Shown in pieces: positions 14,301 through 27,800 of a stretch of 64,000 bases of DNA (positions are counted from its first letter, which is position 1; the number at the start of each line of letters is the position of its first letter). The stretch spans positions 10,060,001 to 10,124,000 of the forward strand of contig NC_133030.1 of assembly GCF_048771995.1 (NCBI RefSeq), read 5' to 3'. Made by a program: the position numbers and the translations under genes. This stretch comes from Taeniopygia guttata (lineage: Eukaryota; Chordata; Aves; Passeriformes; Estrildidae). Below the pieces are notes generated by a model that was given only the letters and a program-made list of their open reading frames with translations, had not been told where the DNA came from and made no database searches.

Positions 14301-16080
14301 AGTTCACTCCAAAGATGATTATCTTTATATCAGCAAGTCTAGAATTGAGGGCTCCATGGCCTTCAAGGTGAATGCTAAAGGGAATAAAGGGCTAGTAAAA
14401 TCCCTGTTTCTGCAATGATAAAGATGCTGGCCCCAGCTGAAATATACAGAAATGAAGTACAGTTATATGAGTTTGAAAATCTGACCAAAAATCTCAGAGT
14501 AACCACATTTGCAGTCCTACCACAGGTAAATCTTCCAGAGATCTTGTTACAACTGTGACCTAAATAAGCAGTCTGGGGCCTGTCTCAGTGTTTGTTATCA
14601 GATTGTTCAAATATTTCACTTGCATATATTAACTAAAGAAGGTGTCAGACCCTTTGTTCCAACTGTACACAGAATTTACCAAATTCACTGCTCATAGTCC
14701 ACATAGTAGAGGTGGAATTGTCTGGGAATTTTCAAATAATCTTGTCAAACTGTGACTTTCAATTAATATAAAAAAGGACTTGTAAGGGCTTCCTTAAACT
14801 GTCTCATTTTTGGCCTAAAAATAACCAGACTTTCAGAATTCTGTAATGGTTAGAGGTATTAGTGACAAGCTATTGTGGCCCTGCTTTCCAGGAACACAGG
14901 CAAGCAAATCTCAATTCCACTTTCTTGTGTGCTTATTCCATTTTTTGTTACTTGAGATGACTACAATTGTGTACAGTTTTTAACAGGCATGAATTCACAG
15001 CTGCCCACTTTTGAACCACTGCTACATCACATTTCCTCTCTCATGGAAGGGGAGAAGGTTTCCTTGGTCCTGTTCCCCAGGAAAGCTCGGGGACTGAAAT
15101 TCCTCTCTCCAGGCTCTTCCCGACACAGCTCCTGCAGGCTGCCCACCTTCCTCCCAGCCTATTCTGAGCCCCATCTCTGCTGCTTAGCCCACTCTGTCTT
15201 TTTTCCACATGCATCCCTTCCCAAAACAAAGTCTGCAAGGTTCCCCACCCAGATCTTTGGAATTCCTGGGGCAGCCTTACATATGCCTTTGTTTTGGGCA
15301 GGAACATATGCTGAACTGTCTCCTCCAGCACTGCTGAAGAGAAGGGCGGTGGTTAAACCTACCATTTTCAACAGGGCTTAACCCAGCCTGTAGGAAAACC
15401 GTCGGTGAAGGTGCAATTTCACAACCCCCACTGTGTGTGTGTGTGCTGTGTTGGAAGGAATTTGCAGAGAAATGGCCATCTTTCCCCAAATTTCATGCTA
15501 GAGAGGAGCAACAATCAGGACCAGGTTCAGTTGAGATCTGTGTGTAGGAAAAAGGCTTCATTCTTAGCCTTTGGTTGCTCTTATGATTTGTACTTCAGAC
15601 TCTGGGGGGCTCAACAGATGTACAGGCAATTCCAGCTCTTTAGTTCTGAGCTGACCTGACCTCAGCACCAGTTTGGGAGCCAGGGAGGCCACACTCGGTG
15701 TGAATTTGGGCTGTACCTTGCCCAAATCACAAGCCAAAGCTCTGCCTTCATTAGACTGTGGAATTCAGGGTGGTTGAATCACCTTTTGGGGGGGATCTCT
15801 TGACCGAGGCGTTGCCCCAAGAACCTCAGTAATGCAGAAAGCACTGCCACGTCTGTCAATCCCAAATAATGCAGCTGTGAATGGCCTTCATAAGACGGGG
15901 TTTGTACTCTGGGAAGACTCATCCATAGTATGTTCTGTTTTCCCTGGGTGGCAAGGAGGTGATCTCCAAAGCAGTGTTGTAGCCATTGGCAATGGAATGG
16001 GCAGGAGGTGTTCCATAACTTGGCATCTTCTAAAAGACAACATTTGTGTTAAGGGGGTTATCACACATAACCAGCCTTAA
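5400..16080. other. Intergenic, no gene recognised
   Basis: Mostly AT-rich unique DNA with modest GC rises near 5980-6200 and 15060-15330. It contains the T-rich tract at 7440, a 24-bp palindrome at 8529, a possible fossil repeat scrap at 10539-10592, and no frame that resembles a known protein in either strand. Confidence 0.75.
7440..7512 (+). repeat. T-rich low-complexity tract
   Basis: Several T8-T10 runs are separated by short interruptions. There is no associated repeat body. Confidence 0.8.
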
Positions 16081-19001
16081 TCTCTTTTAAATGAAGGCTC
16101 TGTTTATGGCTCATCAAGGTCAGGACTGTAAATCCTGGAACAAATCACCAGGTATAATGAAAAGGAATAATGCCAATTATATTCTCCAGCCATTTTTAGT
16201 ACTTGAAACATGGTCTCTGTACTCCTTGGACTTCTCTCAGGGAAGTACAGATGGTATCTTTGTGAGGTAATAGTAAGCTGCTTATTACAGTTTTTACCAC
16301 TAGCTTGAAATTCATGCCATTATTAAACATTGTATATGGCATAACAAACCAGGTAATTCTTTCAGTTTTTCAGTGACATGTTCAACAGAGCTCTGGAAAT
16401 ATTTCCAATGAAATTTCCAACCTTTATTTGCCCTTTGTAGATAATTTCACTTTGCTTTACTCACACTTTTTGTAGTCAGTTTCTAGCAGTCATTCCCAGT
16501 TCACCGTTGGGAATTTCACAGGAATGGAAGGCTTTCTGTATGTGTTGCATAAAATTTTGGAAACCAGAATGTCTCTAATCTTTATCACATGACTTTGCAA
16601 AGGAAAATAAATTCTGAGAGATAAAGTACTTCCCTCAAATAAAGACAACAAAACAAAATGTGGTGCAGAAGTAGCACATGATCTGATTCCTTACAGGAAA
16701 TTATATACAAACCTTTCTGTTAAAAGGTAATTTCTTCATATTAGATTGAATATTTTAGTCATTAAAAAAAAAAATATCTAGAAGTCTAATGACAAGAAAA
16801 AGAGAAAAAAAAGTCTGTGGCTTTACTACGCTTAACTGGGCTATGTGTATTCTTTCAGTACAGCCAATTATTGTAGTTAAGCCAGCAGTGCTTAACTAGA
16901 GAAATTCTGCCTAGTTAGAGTGTTGGCTGTGTGACAGAACATGCATAAAGCACAGTAAATAGCATTACTTTGTGTAGAAATGTTTCATTCTCTCAGTTAC
17001 AGAGGTTTATCAAGTCCAGTATATAAGCTTGGGCTGGAAAGAAAGATAAAGAAACTTTGCAGGTAAGGAACAGTTTCCTGACAGGATCTCAAGTTGTATT
17101 AATAGATTGGGATACTATTTTTTTTTTTTATATTTTCCACTGAGGTTTAGGGGGAAAATAATAGAGTTGGTTTTTCCCTCATTATTTGGTGGTCCTTCCT
17201 TGAAACTTTCCAAACCAAAGCCATTTCTCACATCTGGCTGGAACACAGATCTTTAAGACATTTGAGTAATTCAAATCAGATGTAAAAAGCTAAGCTACAC
17301 TGTATGAAATTCAAGAACAATATAGTTACAGGGTTAGAAAAGTCTGCAATATGGCACTTCTTTTAATCAATACCAGCCTCAGTTTCGGTTTGTCTGCAAA
17401 TACAAGACTATAATTAAGAATGATCTACTGCATTAATTATTTCAATACCCAGCATAGCAAGTTACTAGATTAGTGACACTTTGCATTTACAGTATCATTA
17501 ACAATTTGTTTCCCCTATGCTCTGGGTGAAGTCTACAGCAACGTGGCCTGAATCAGATTAGAGTTCCAATGGAAGATATTGAAGATCACTAATATCAATA
17601 AGCACTTCCTTATCCCTGCCATTTGGAACTGCCTGTATTGACTTTCACTGCATTCCAGGAGTTCTGCCTGTACCCAAACCATAGCTAGTTGTTAATTTCC
17701 ATTAACTAAGCCACCACTAAACACCATTTAAATTATTTCCAATAAATGCTCCATTAATGCTTGTTATCTGCATTTAATTCCCATTGATTCCCAAAAGCTA
17801 CCATGGAGCTTAATTGCTGCCCCAAGAAGAGCAGCTTCCCACAGGTGTCATCCGGGCTGATTTCTCCCCTGCTGCCAAGCATGAGGGAGCACTGCTACAC
17901 GAGGCTGCCATGCAAATCAATGGCTAAAAACCCAAACAGTTGCACCTGGATTTAACCAGAAAACAGAATTTATCTCACCAGCAAGTGCCTGCTCCTCCAG
18001 GATACCGTTTCAATGGGCCAGAAAATATTTAAGGGCTTTTTCTCAGACTTAGCCTGTGAAAATAAAAGCGACACAGTATTCTGGCTCGTTCCACTTCAGT
18101 AAAAAAATACCATCTGATAAACGGAAGTTCTAGACCCAGGGAAAAATCAGTGTGATTGTTTAGTCCTTTTCTGATCCTTATTATAATTTTTCCATACTAA
18201 TATTTTTGACCAAGGGAAAAAAAATCCAAACCTTTACCTGTAGGATTCTTTCGGGTATTTTTTGGAAAGCATAGGTTCTCAGCAACACTTTTAACTCCTT
18301 AGGAATACATCACCTTTTAAAGATATCTTTTGGTATTTAATATACAAGTAAGTTACACTTAAACTCTCAGAAACTGCCAATTCAAGAAAACAAAACATCT
18401 GCCTAGCAGTGATGAGCTTGACTAATGTTCCTTTTGAAGAGAAAAGCAAAAGAATTGGCTTGCTGAAAATTGAATGTTACTGCATTTTTAAAACAGGATT
18501 TTCAATTTTACATTCCAAAACATTTCCCCCTATTTTCCATACTATTTCAAGTTGACATCTAAACTAAATCTTTAGCTTTTATTCAAACAAACCACTTGAT
18601 TGACCAACAATTACTGTATTCATAATCATGCTTTGTAATAGCTTTCTGGATTGCTTTATTGTTTTCATTAGGAGTGGAAATAAAACTCAACCATAGGACA
18701 TTCCCTGAGAAGGAAAAATCTGGATCTCACAGGGCTTTGGTCAGAGCATTTTTTCATTAGGTTCACTTTCTGAAGATGTTCAGTGCATTATCCAAAAAGT
18801 CCCTCCAAGCTAGTCCTGTGCAAAAGTTGCCACACATCCCACGTTGTGCTATGGTCAAACCTCATGTCCATTATTAAATGACAGCAGGATATGGCTTTTC
18901 CTAGAGTTTTGTTACAGCCTGCTGTTGTTTAACAGCTCGGCATTCGCACAGCAAATGTAACACATGTTCATTATCTGCCTTTAGGGCTGGACAGGCATAA
19001 A
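16081..19001. other. Intergenic, stop-dense AT-rich stretch
   Basis: Nearly 3 kb has no open frame of 60 codons in any of six frames, and it also lacks microsatellites and recognisable transposons. Sequence around 17240-17810 has the even, TAAT- and ATTA-rich texture seen in deeply conserved non-coding DNA. That is an impression, not a measurement. Confidence 0.6.
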
Positions 19002-22000
19002 CTACCACTGGATCCGAGGCTCCCAACATGAAAACCCAGTTGTGCAGCTGTTCCTCCATCTGCACTGCCCAGTGCATTCCACAGGCTCTGCCCTGCCTTG
19101 GATTGTTTCACTGCAGCCAAATCTCAAGGTGACAAAGTCTTGGGCAAGAGTTCCCCACTTTGCATCTGAAAGACAAGCAGCACCTCCAGGAACAACCCAC
19201 ATGCTGGGGGTTATGGGCTCTGGGCTGGGAGAGGGAGCAGAGCCCCCAGGCAGCCCTGAAATGCATCAAGGAGGGATCCCTTCCCCTGCAGAGCCCTGAT
19301 GTTGTCAAGAGCTGCTGAAAGGACCCGAACAAAGGAAACCATTTGCAGGGTACGAAAAGAAGAAATTTTATTGGTTTGGATGAACTTACCTCCAGAGACC
19401 TGATCTGTTAACTATCTGCACAGACCAAGGTAACAGTGGTGAGAGACAATATCTGCACTTCCTTTTGGTTGCTTCCCTCTCCTGCCAGCCTTGGCTCTGC
19501 CTGGTCAGGGCTGAGCCTTCTAATGTTTCATGTAAATACTTTGTAATAAACAGAGAACACATCAAGCAAGAAAAGATATATTTCTTTCTAGTCCTAGAGC
19601 TTTTTGTGTGTTTCAACCCATATTTATTGGTGGAAACCTCTACATATGCTTGAATCCCAACCTGCTTCCTTGTAGGACTGAGAACTTATTGCTTTTGAAT
19701 GTCTCAAACGTTATTACTGTTGTTGTTATTGTTACCATTTTTATTTCCAATTCTTAATTTAAATTATTTATTTGGATTATTGGATATCCTTTGCAAGCAG
19801 TGGAGATGAGATTTGTGTCTCTTTTTCCCTCTTACAGTCCTTATACAGAAAGTGTAGGGAAGAGCATATTACAAAGACACAGAACAAAATGAAAATAAAA
19901 TATTATGAATATTAAACTCTGCATTTTTGATGATATAACATGCATAGCATCTCCTACTACTGCTTACACCTCTTGAGCCCATTTTCCCAGATAATTTAAC
20001 CTTGAAATCACAGACTGTGACCACTATTTTATGGCACAGCACCAGATAAGGTCATACTTGCTTTTCTCCAAGCTCTCTTTTCAGAGTTTCTTAGGTCCTC
20101 TGGAGATTCAGAGGAAATTTTGCCCCACAAAACAACCTCCAGAGATATTAACTCCAAAATTTCCCCCACCGTTATGAAATTTTCAGTTTTCTGGGCTCTG
20201 CAACCTGGAAGCCAAGACAGGCTTACTTTGGGCAGTTGCTAGTTCTTGCCACAGCTTCTACTGTTTTCCTTTCACACTCAAATTACCCTGGAAGCCCTGC
20301 CCAGGGGGCAGGTGCTTTCGGGAGATAAGGAGTAGCTTGGGAACTTATCCCAGTGTACAATAAACTTGACATCTAATCTGCTGCTTGGGGCTGTAACACA
20401 TCCAGCAGAGCTAAACTAATGGGATACCGCAGTCCCTGCAGCCCTCCCAAGCTTTCCCTGGTTGTTCTGCAGCAGCTCAAATTTAGTGGAGCTAAAGATG
20501 CTCCCTCTAGACGTTTTTTCAGTTTTGCACATGCAGGCATTCACTCAGCCCTGGGCAGTAAATTCAGAGTAGAGTGGCATTGGCATGGAGGATTCCCTTC
20601 CCACCTGGATTCCTCCACCAAGGGAGGGCTTGGACATACACATTATCTACTCACTAAATTTTATCAAGTTTCAGGTGCCTTTAGGCATGTGCAGGACTTC
20701 AAAATGCAGAGACTTCAAACAAGGTTTTAGGGCTTTAGTTTTAGTTTACAGGCATAGTACCTGAATTTGACTTCTGTACCAATTTATATTCCTAAATCTG
20801 ACCTAGCCCTTAGTGACTGAGTGGCAGAGATTAAAATAACCACCCTTGGTAATTCTCTAAATTCCTAAATTAAAAGCACTCCTCTGCGATACATAAATTA
20901 TTTACCTGTTTCACATAGACCAGAAAATCAGGAACAAAGTCAAGCAAAAATTACATATCCAAACACCAGCTGAAACAGAAGGTTCCAGCTGTTTCAAATG
21001 CCACTAAACCACAATGATTATTAACATAAATAAAACAAAATCTTAATCTAGTTTTATCAAGGAGTTACTAACCATATTTCTCAGTTCTTCCAGTGGCTTT
21101 ATGAGAGTGTATTTTCATAAGCAAGGAGAAGGATGGCATACTGAGGACCTGTTTCTCTTGTACTGTTAGAAAAACCTCAAACAGCTCCAAATGCATCTAA
21201 CAAACAACCGAATTTGGTCAATTCACATGGAGGAAAAAAAACAAAACTGTCAAACCAAGGTCTAAATTATGTCCTTGCTAAGTAGCTTAACTTGTGGTGG
21301 GGGTTTTATTGGACAATGTCACTTCCTTGTGACCACCACAAATGATAACATTTGCAAGAGCTTTACAGTCACTAAACCAAAGGAATGGCTGGAATTTTGG
21401 AAAAATCTTTACAGCATCAGCTCAGGCTGACATTTTGTACTTTGCAAGCTATCTTTAAGCAGCTAAATAGGTGAGAGAGCACTCCAGAAGCTGGCAAGAC
21501 AAAGGAAAATATATCAAAACATGCAAATGCCAAGCTGCTGTACTTTTGCTACACTCCATGGTTGTGGTGAAGGATTTGGGTTGTTTCATTTGCAGACTCG
21601 TGGCTCCCTTCATTCCAGTAACAAAAATGCCAAAAATTAAATTTCTAAATTAAACTCAGCATCTTGTGCCTTCTATTTAGGACAGCTTTTTCTCTGGCCC
21701 ACCACATCTCCAAGCACAATGCCAGTTCTCTCTTACCATCCATGTAAACTTCCCTCCAATGCTTCCAAAAGTGCCTTTTTTTTTCCACTGCTGGGATGAT
21801 CCACTCAAAGAGAAAATGTTCAAGACGAGTTCACTGAGCAATTTTTTTTTCTTTTTTGCTAGCTGAGTTGAATTGATCATAAAAAGTTCCCCTTCATTTT
21901 TTTTTCTCAATTCCCACCATTATGATACTGTCCGAAATGGTCTCTGAGAACCCGAAATCTGGTTCTTTATGATTGTGGATGGGGGAGGAAGAGCACTGAA

Positions 22001-24128
22001 GTTTGATGCTGTTTGAAGAGTCATTGCAGTTCCTCATCATTCCAAAAGACTAATGGCTAAAGGAAGATATTTTTAAGGACACCAAGGAGAATGTCTGCAG
22101 CAGTACATGGCAAAGGGAAACCTGAACTTTCTGGAACTGAAGCATTGAAGCAGACAAGCCACAGGGCAGGACCTTGCCCTCCAGGAATGTCCTGCCTCAA
22201 TAAGAATCCAGGAATGTGCTGCGTCTTTTGGGATCCAGACTTGGATCTCTCCATGGCAGCTAATGGATGGTGCTTTGAATCCCAGTGATTTTCACCAGGA
22301 TTTGTGCTTCTAAATCTTTTAGGAAATTCTGATCTATTGCCTCTAGTGGTTTATCCTGGCATTTCTCTGAAAAGTTTGTACCACTCCAGTAGCTACCAGG
22401 AGCTGCTGGGAACTGCATGGGGACAGTTAACAGGGTGCAAAGGGTTGAAAATGCAAAAATTACTTTTTTTTGCTGGACTTGCAAAGAGACTTAGGATGAC
22501 ATATTTCTACTGGAGAAGTGAGGATGACAGTGCATTAACATCTGGGTGAACAGCTGGAACACACTGTCTCTCTTTCCCCTCTCTAAAATACAATCCCTTG
22601 TGCTTAGTTAATAATTGCAATTCCTTGTTTTCCCATTACAAACAGCCTACATGCTTATATTCAAATGACAAGGTAGCTTAGAGGGAAAAAAAATTTCCAA
22701 ATAATTGTTCTGCAAACAATATTGTTCTTTCATATGAACACAACAACAGAGTTATGTTCATAAACTCCCTACTACCAATATAAATAATTACAAAACAGTA
22801 AAGAAAAATAAACGTGCACAATAACCAAAAGTCTAAACCCATCACTACTAAACAGCACTTCATAACTGTGGCTCTGAATTATTACTGCCTTACCAGCACA
22901 GCCACAAAATCTGCCTTCATAAAACCCTCCACTTCACAATTTAAATGTACTGGATAATGAAGAAAGCCTATGTTTAGTCCACAGAGTGAAACCACCATCA
23001 CTGTAATATGACAACGAACCCACACTTTCAAAGATGGTAACATTTTCATTTCCTGGAGTGGGAATGCTTGATCCATACCTCCTTGCTCCCCATCGATCCC
23101 ACTGGGAGCTGTGTGTGTGAATGAACACACCCTGCCACTCAGCAGTGCCCTGGGTGCCTGGGGATTGCCAGGAGCTGCCCTTTCCTTGCTGCTCCCATCG
23201 CTGGAGCTGGAGACAGATCCCTGCCTCTGTGTTTTCCTACCACATGCCAGGAGATATCTGTTACAACTCCCAAAATATGTTGGCTGTGGAGTGCTGCCCG
23301 ATTACCTTAGTCTATAAACAGGGCAACACCACACCTATGGGGATGATGTAAGAGAATGTCTGTGTTTCCCTCTGAGCAGCATCTCCAGCCCAGCTGTTGA
23401 CACTTTGCTGGTTGTATTTCACTTGTAACATTTCAGCTCTTGCCAACAGGATTTTTCTCACCCTCTCTGCAGATGGCCAGGTGTTGTCACTCCACCCATG
23501 TGCCTGAGCCCGCTCACGGTCCTGCTCCTGGCAAAATTCAATCTTTGCTCATTTCTTGACCCGTGCTCATTTCTGCATTGCTTTTTAATTAACCCACGCT
23601 TAGCTGAAGCTCCTGCCATAAATCAATGATTTCCTTTCAATTCTTGTTAAAGATTTTTCATTTCCCTAAATTTGCAGCACATTGCTCTGGAGCTGTTAAC
23701 AGCACACTTTCTTCTCATTATCAAATCAGCGAGCAATGGGGTCAATGAAGCAAAAAAACACTAACCCAGCGCTGAAGACCTTCAGGCTTAAAGACATTTC
23801 TATCTGTCCCTGACACGCTGCAAATGAAAACATGCTCTCTTGCCACCATGGAAGCTATAGGCCAGATCCTCCCTGGGTATAAAGCACCAGGTTTTGGGAC
23901 ACACACATAATTTCCTGATTTACACCAGCAGAGTATTTGGCAATTACTCTGTCTACTCTCTAGTCTGTGAAACTGCCCCTCATTCAGGAACCACTTTATT
24001 TTGGCAAGTAGAATGTGGAGTTCTGTGCAGAGTTCTTCAGGGGATGCTCACATTGAGGATGCCTCTTTGTGCCACTGCTCAGCATCTCATCTCTTAGCAG
24101 TTTTATTTAATAAAGTTCTAATCATCAG

Positions 24129-24188
24129 GGTGTTCAGTTTTCATCCTAGGGTTCAGTTTTCATCATGGGGTCCAGTTTTCAAGTCACT
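24129..24188 (+). repeat. 20-bp tandem repeat, three copies
   Basis: Three consecutive 20-bp units each carry tcagttttca or the variant ccagttttca, at 24129, 24149 and 24169. This is a short minisatellite in AT-rich intergenic DNA. No function is suggested. Confidence 0.8.
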
Positions 24189-24799
24189 GACAAATGGAAA
24201 GAGCCTTAAAAATCCCCAGACTTCCTAATAGTGTTTGCTTTAAAAAGACAAGATGAACAAATCACACAAATGAGAGTGGTGAACATATATATCTGTTTTC
24301 CTAAAGGGCATGAGAGGCAAATCACTATTGTGTTCAATGAAGGAAAGCACAAATTAAAACCCATTTTAAGGTAGTTTATCAGGGTGACCACGTGTTCAGC
24401 AAGGTCTGGAGCTGCACACACCAGACCTTAGCCCAGTTACAGCATGCTTTGTGGCTCAAGCCCATGCTCACCAGGCATGTGAATCAAATTAACTTTTAAC
24501 TTCTTTTCTCCAGTTACCCTTCTGTGAGTTTGGGTTGAAATTTTCAGAAGATTGCACGCACCATTCCTATGATTGTGCATGTAATCAATTAGTTATTTAT
24601 GTGCACAACTACTGTGACCAGGTATGCAAATCTCCAAGCAGCTCTTGCCATTTCCTGATAATTTAGCCCTTTGTCATTTATCCACCAATTTTTGTTCGAA
24701 GCACCAAGTTCATGGAAATTTAACTCATTTGAAACATATGTGTAGATCTATAGGAACTGCCCAAAAGCATCACAAAGAAAAAGGATAACCTTGTTGTTA

Positions 24800-24890
24800 A
24801 GGCAGGAGAGCGCAAAATCTGGTTTCCATTCTGAGTTCTGCCACACATTTCCTGTGTAACCTTGGGCAAGTCATGAACTGTAACCCAGCT
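24800..24890 (+). repeat. MIR-like SINE fragment (ancient amniote SINE)
   Basis: The phrases ttctgccacacatttcctgt, gtaaccttgggcaagtcatg and the preceding ctggtttccattctgag align by eye with the MIR core (ggctctgccacttac, gtgaccttgggcaagtcact). MIR-family SINEs predate the bird-mammal split. The ends are approximate. Confidence 0.65.
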
Positions 24891-27800
24891 CAGTGGAGCT
24901 GACCTCCATGGAGAAGCAGACAGAGCCATCCTTACTCAGAGAGGTTATTGAGGAATTTTGTGGGTTAGTATGCAGGAAAAATATCAGAATAAGTAAGTGC
25001 AAGATGCTAAAAAATTATAAGATGGCCGGAGTGGTAGATCAGTAATGAGAGATGATCTGTACTCAGTGAAAACACAGCAAGTGAAGGGGCAAATTGAGAA
25101 CTGAGCAAAGAAAACAGCAAATTCAAGCAGGGAGATGAAAGAGAACCAAAGTGTAACAGTGAAAATGAGCAGGCATGTGAGTAATTAACCTTTATACAGT
25201 AATTTTTACTGTCCTGTTTGGTCTTGTCCTTTCACAAAGGGCCACAATGTCAGGAGATATTTGAGAAGAACTGAGCTGGTTAACATGGCACTGGCCACCT
25301 CACAGGCTGCCTGATTGGCATGAATTACTCTTCATTAATCAGGGTAATCCTGACAGTGTTATTAATGCCAGGTATTGACCAAAAGCAGGTGGTCTTTCCC
25401 AAAATTGAAGCAATTATTGTAGCTGTGTTCATGTAGGGGGAAACTTGCACTCTTTGTTTCCTTATACACCAGAACTGCAGAGCTGCAAAATCAGTTCTGT
25501 GGCTGCCATTGCTTCCTCCTTTTTGGATAAAACAGAATTAGATTTGCACATTATTTCACTAAATGCTTGGGGCATGGCCTTGTGGGAGCCCTGCAAATCA
25601 TAACATATTCTGAGAGAATATATCTCCTGTAAAAAATTACCTAATCTTGTAGCTGACCTAGATATGGCACTCACACTGACACTCACACTGCTCACAATCA
25701 GTCTAGAGCAGACTGATTGCAGTATCTGGCCCAAATTTTTGACTTAATACAGCAAAATGTTCAGTATCCTCAGATCCAACTGGGTTTAAATGTTCCAACT
25801 GGGGCTCCATGTAGCAAAGTTCCTCTTCAATTAACAAAAAAAATCTTTCCTGGTGAGAAATGAAACTGAGTTTTTGGAAAGCATTAAAGATTGTAGCTCT
25901 TCACCTCTAAAAAATAGTTTAGTGGGTCTTCATTTCATGCACAATATGCCTTGGAAGAATTTGGAAATAAGAAAAATTAACACTGAATGAATAAAGAGAA
26001 TTCTGGTACATTAATTTTAAGGACTTCTGCGCTTCTGAGAAATGTTTGACAATATTCCTTGACACAAACCCCTAAAAGAATTGTGATCCAGTCAGTCTGG
26101 AGGCAAAGGAGCCTCCAACTTCTTCCCAACCTGTTCCTTCACCCCAGCATCCTGCATGGAAAACCACAGAGATTCCTGGAATCAATCCCTGTTTGATTTG
26201 GAGCATATCTTTTGGAAAAATATACCATCTTGATTTTCCAGTGAGGGAAAATAGGCTATAAACATTGGGAAATTGATTTAATGGCTAATTAAACTCAATT
26301 AAAAACCTGTGATAATCAGAAAAGAGCTTCACAGGGGTCCTTATACAGAGAAGGAGCCCAGATTTATTTGTTTTTTACAGGTTAATTGCACCTGTGTGAC
26401 ATCACTTATTTTTTTAATACAAAAACACACTGTAAAACCCTGACCAGCAGAATGATTAGAAGAATCACCAATCCCTTCCAGATCTTGTGAGGTGTCTAAA
26501 CATAATCAGAAATATTGAGATAACAGGCATATGCTGTGGGAGCAGTTCCACCATGCTTCAGCTGCTCTTCATTCCTCTATCTGAGCTAAAGTCACTGGAA
26601 AAAAACAGGCACTTCCAGAACACGATTCATTGGATCTTAGTTAAGCACCTGCCTCGTGTTTGGAGGCATGAATCACACTTGCAGTACGTGTGGCAGTTAA
26701 AATTTGGGTCCTGGCCCTCGTGCTGGATGGAGCAGCTCTTCCTGATGGAAAAGGCTCTGCCAGGCGCAGCGGGGAGCGCCTGGGGACAGTCTGACACCAG
26801 TGCCTGCCCATGAGGGATCTGCTTGAGTTCCACACCTGGTTTGGGTGCTGCCTTCAGAGCAAGGGGTCAGCTGTCAGTGTTTCAGCCAAAAGCCCTGAGG
26901 AGCCCCTAGACCAGACCCAACAATATGTTCCTGAGCACTCATTTCTCTTTGTTCGGACAAATTATCCCCTCCAGCACGGCAGAAATACCTCCCTCCCTCC
27001 CGCTCTGGGTTTTTGTAACCCCACAGGTTTTGTAAGCAGTCATCACTTTAGAATTTGATCTCCAGGGGAATTCCTTCCAGCACAAATGGAGTTAGCTCTG
27101 GGAAGAATGCTCCTAAAACTGCAAGTTCCTTGAAGGAGAGCTCTATCTTTCATTTTCTCTCAGTGTTGTGCTCACCTACAGGCCCTAGAGAGTTAATAAC
27201 CACAATGCAGAGTTACACAGGTGGAAACTTAAAACAAGAGGTCAGATGGGAAACTCAGCTTTCATCCATGGCTGGGGTCATCACTGGAATGCAAAGAGAT
27301 AATTTCATTTATAGAAGGCTCATTAATTGTAGAAGGAATATCATCTACCCCCTTCTTCACTCTCCAAAGAAATTACCTAATAGTTTCCAATTGAGATGGC
27401 CTTTAAAAGAATTTGGGTTTGATTCAGCCATCATCTCAGAATAAGGAAAAATATTTTACTCTTCAATTGTAATTTTCATTAGCTGCCTAATGCCATTCAC
27501 ACCATTCCTCAACCCAAAACATGCTTCTTAAATTTTCACTTCCTTTGATAATAGAATAGAATACATAGGTGAAAGTAATAATCTGCTGTACCTCTAACCC
27601 AAGATCCAAAAAGTTCCTTAAGAAACGGGATTTGATTTCCAGGCAGGGAGGATGAGCCAGAAGGAGCTCTAGGCCTTCGTCTGGAATCATACAACAAGCC
27701 AGCAATTGCCTTGGGAGTAAAATACAGGCGTACTGTTTAACTTCCATGTGCCATCCTCTAACCAACACTACCATCCCAATTCCTTCTATCTGTAGCTATA

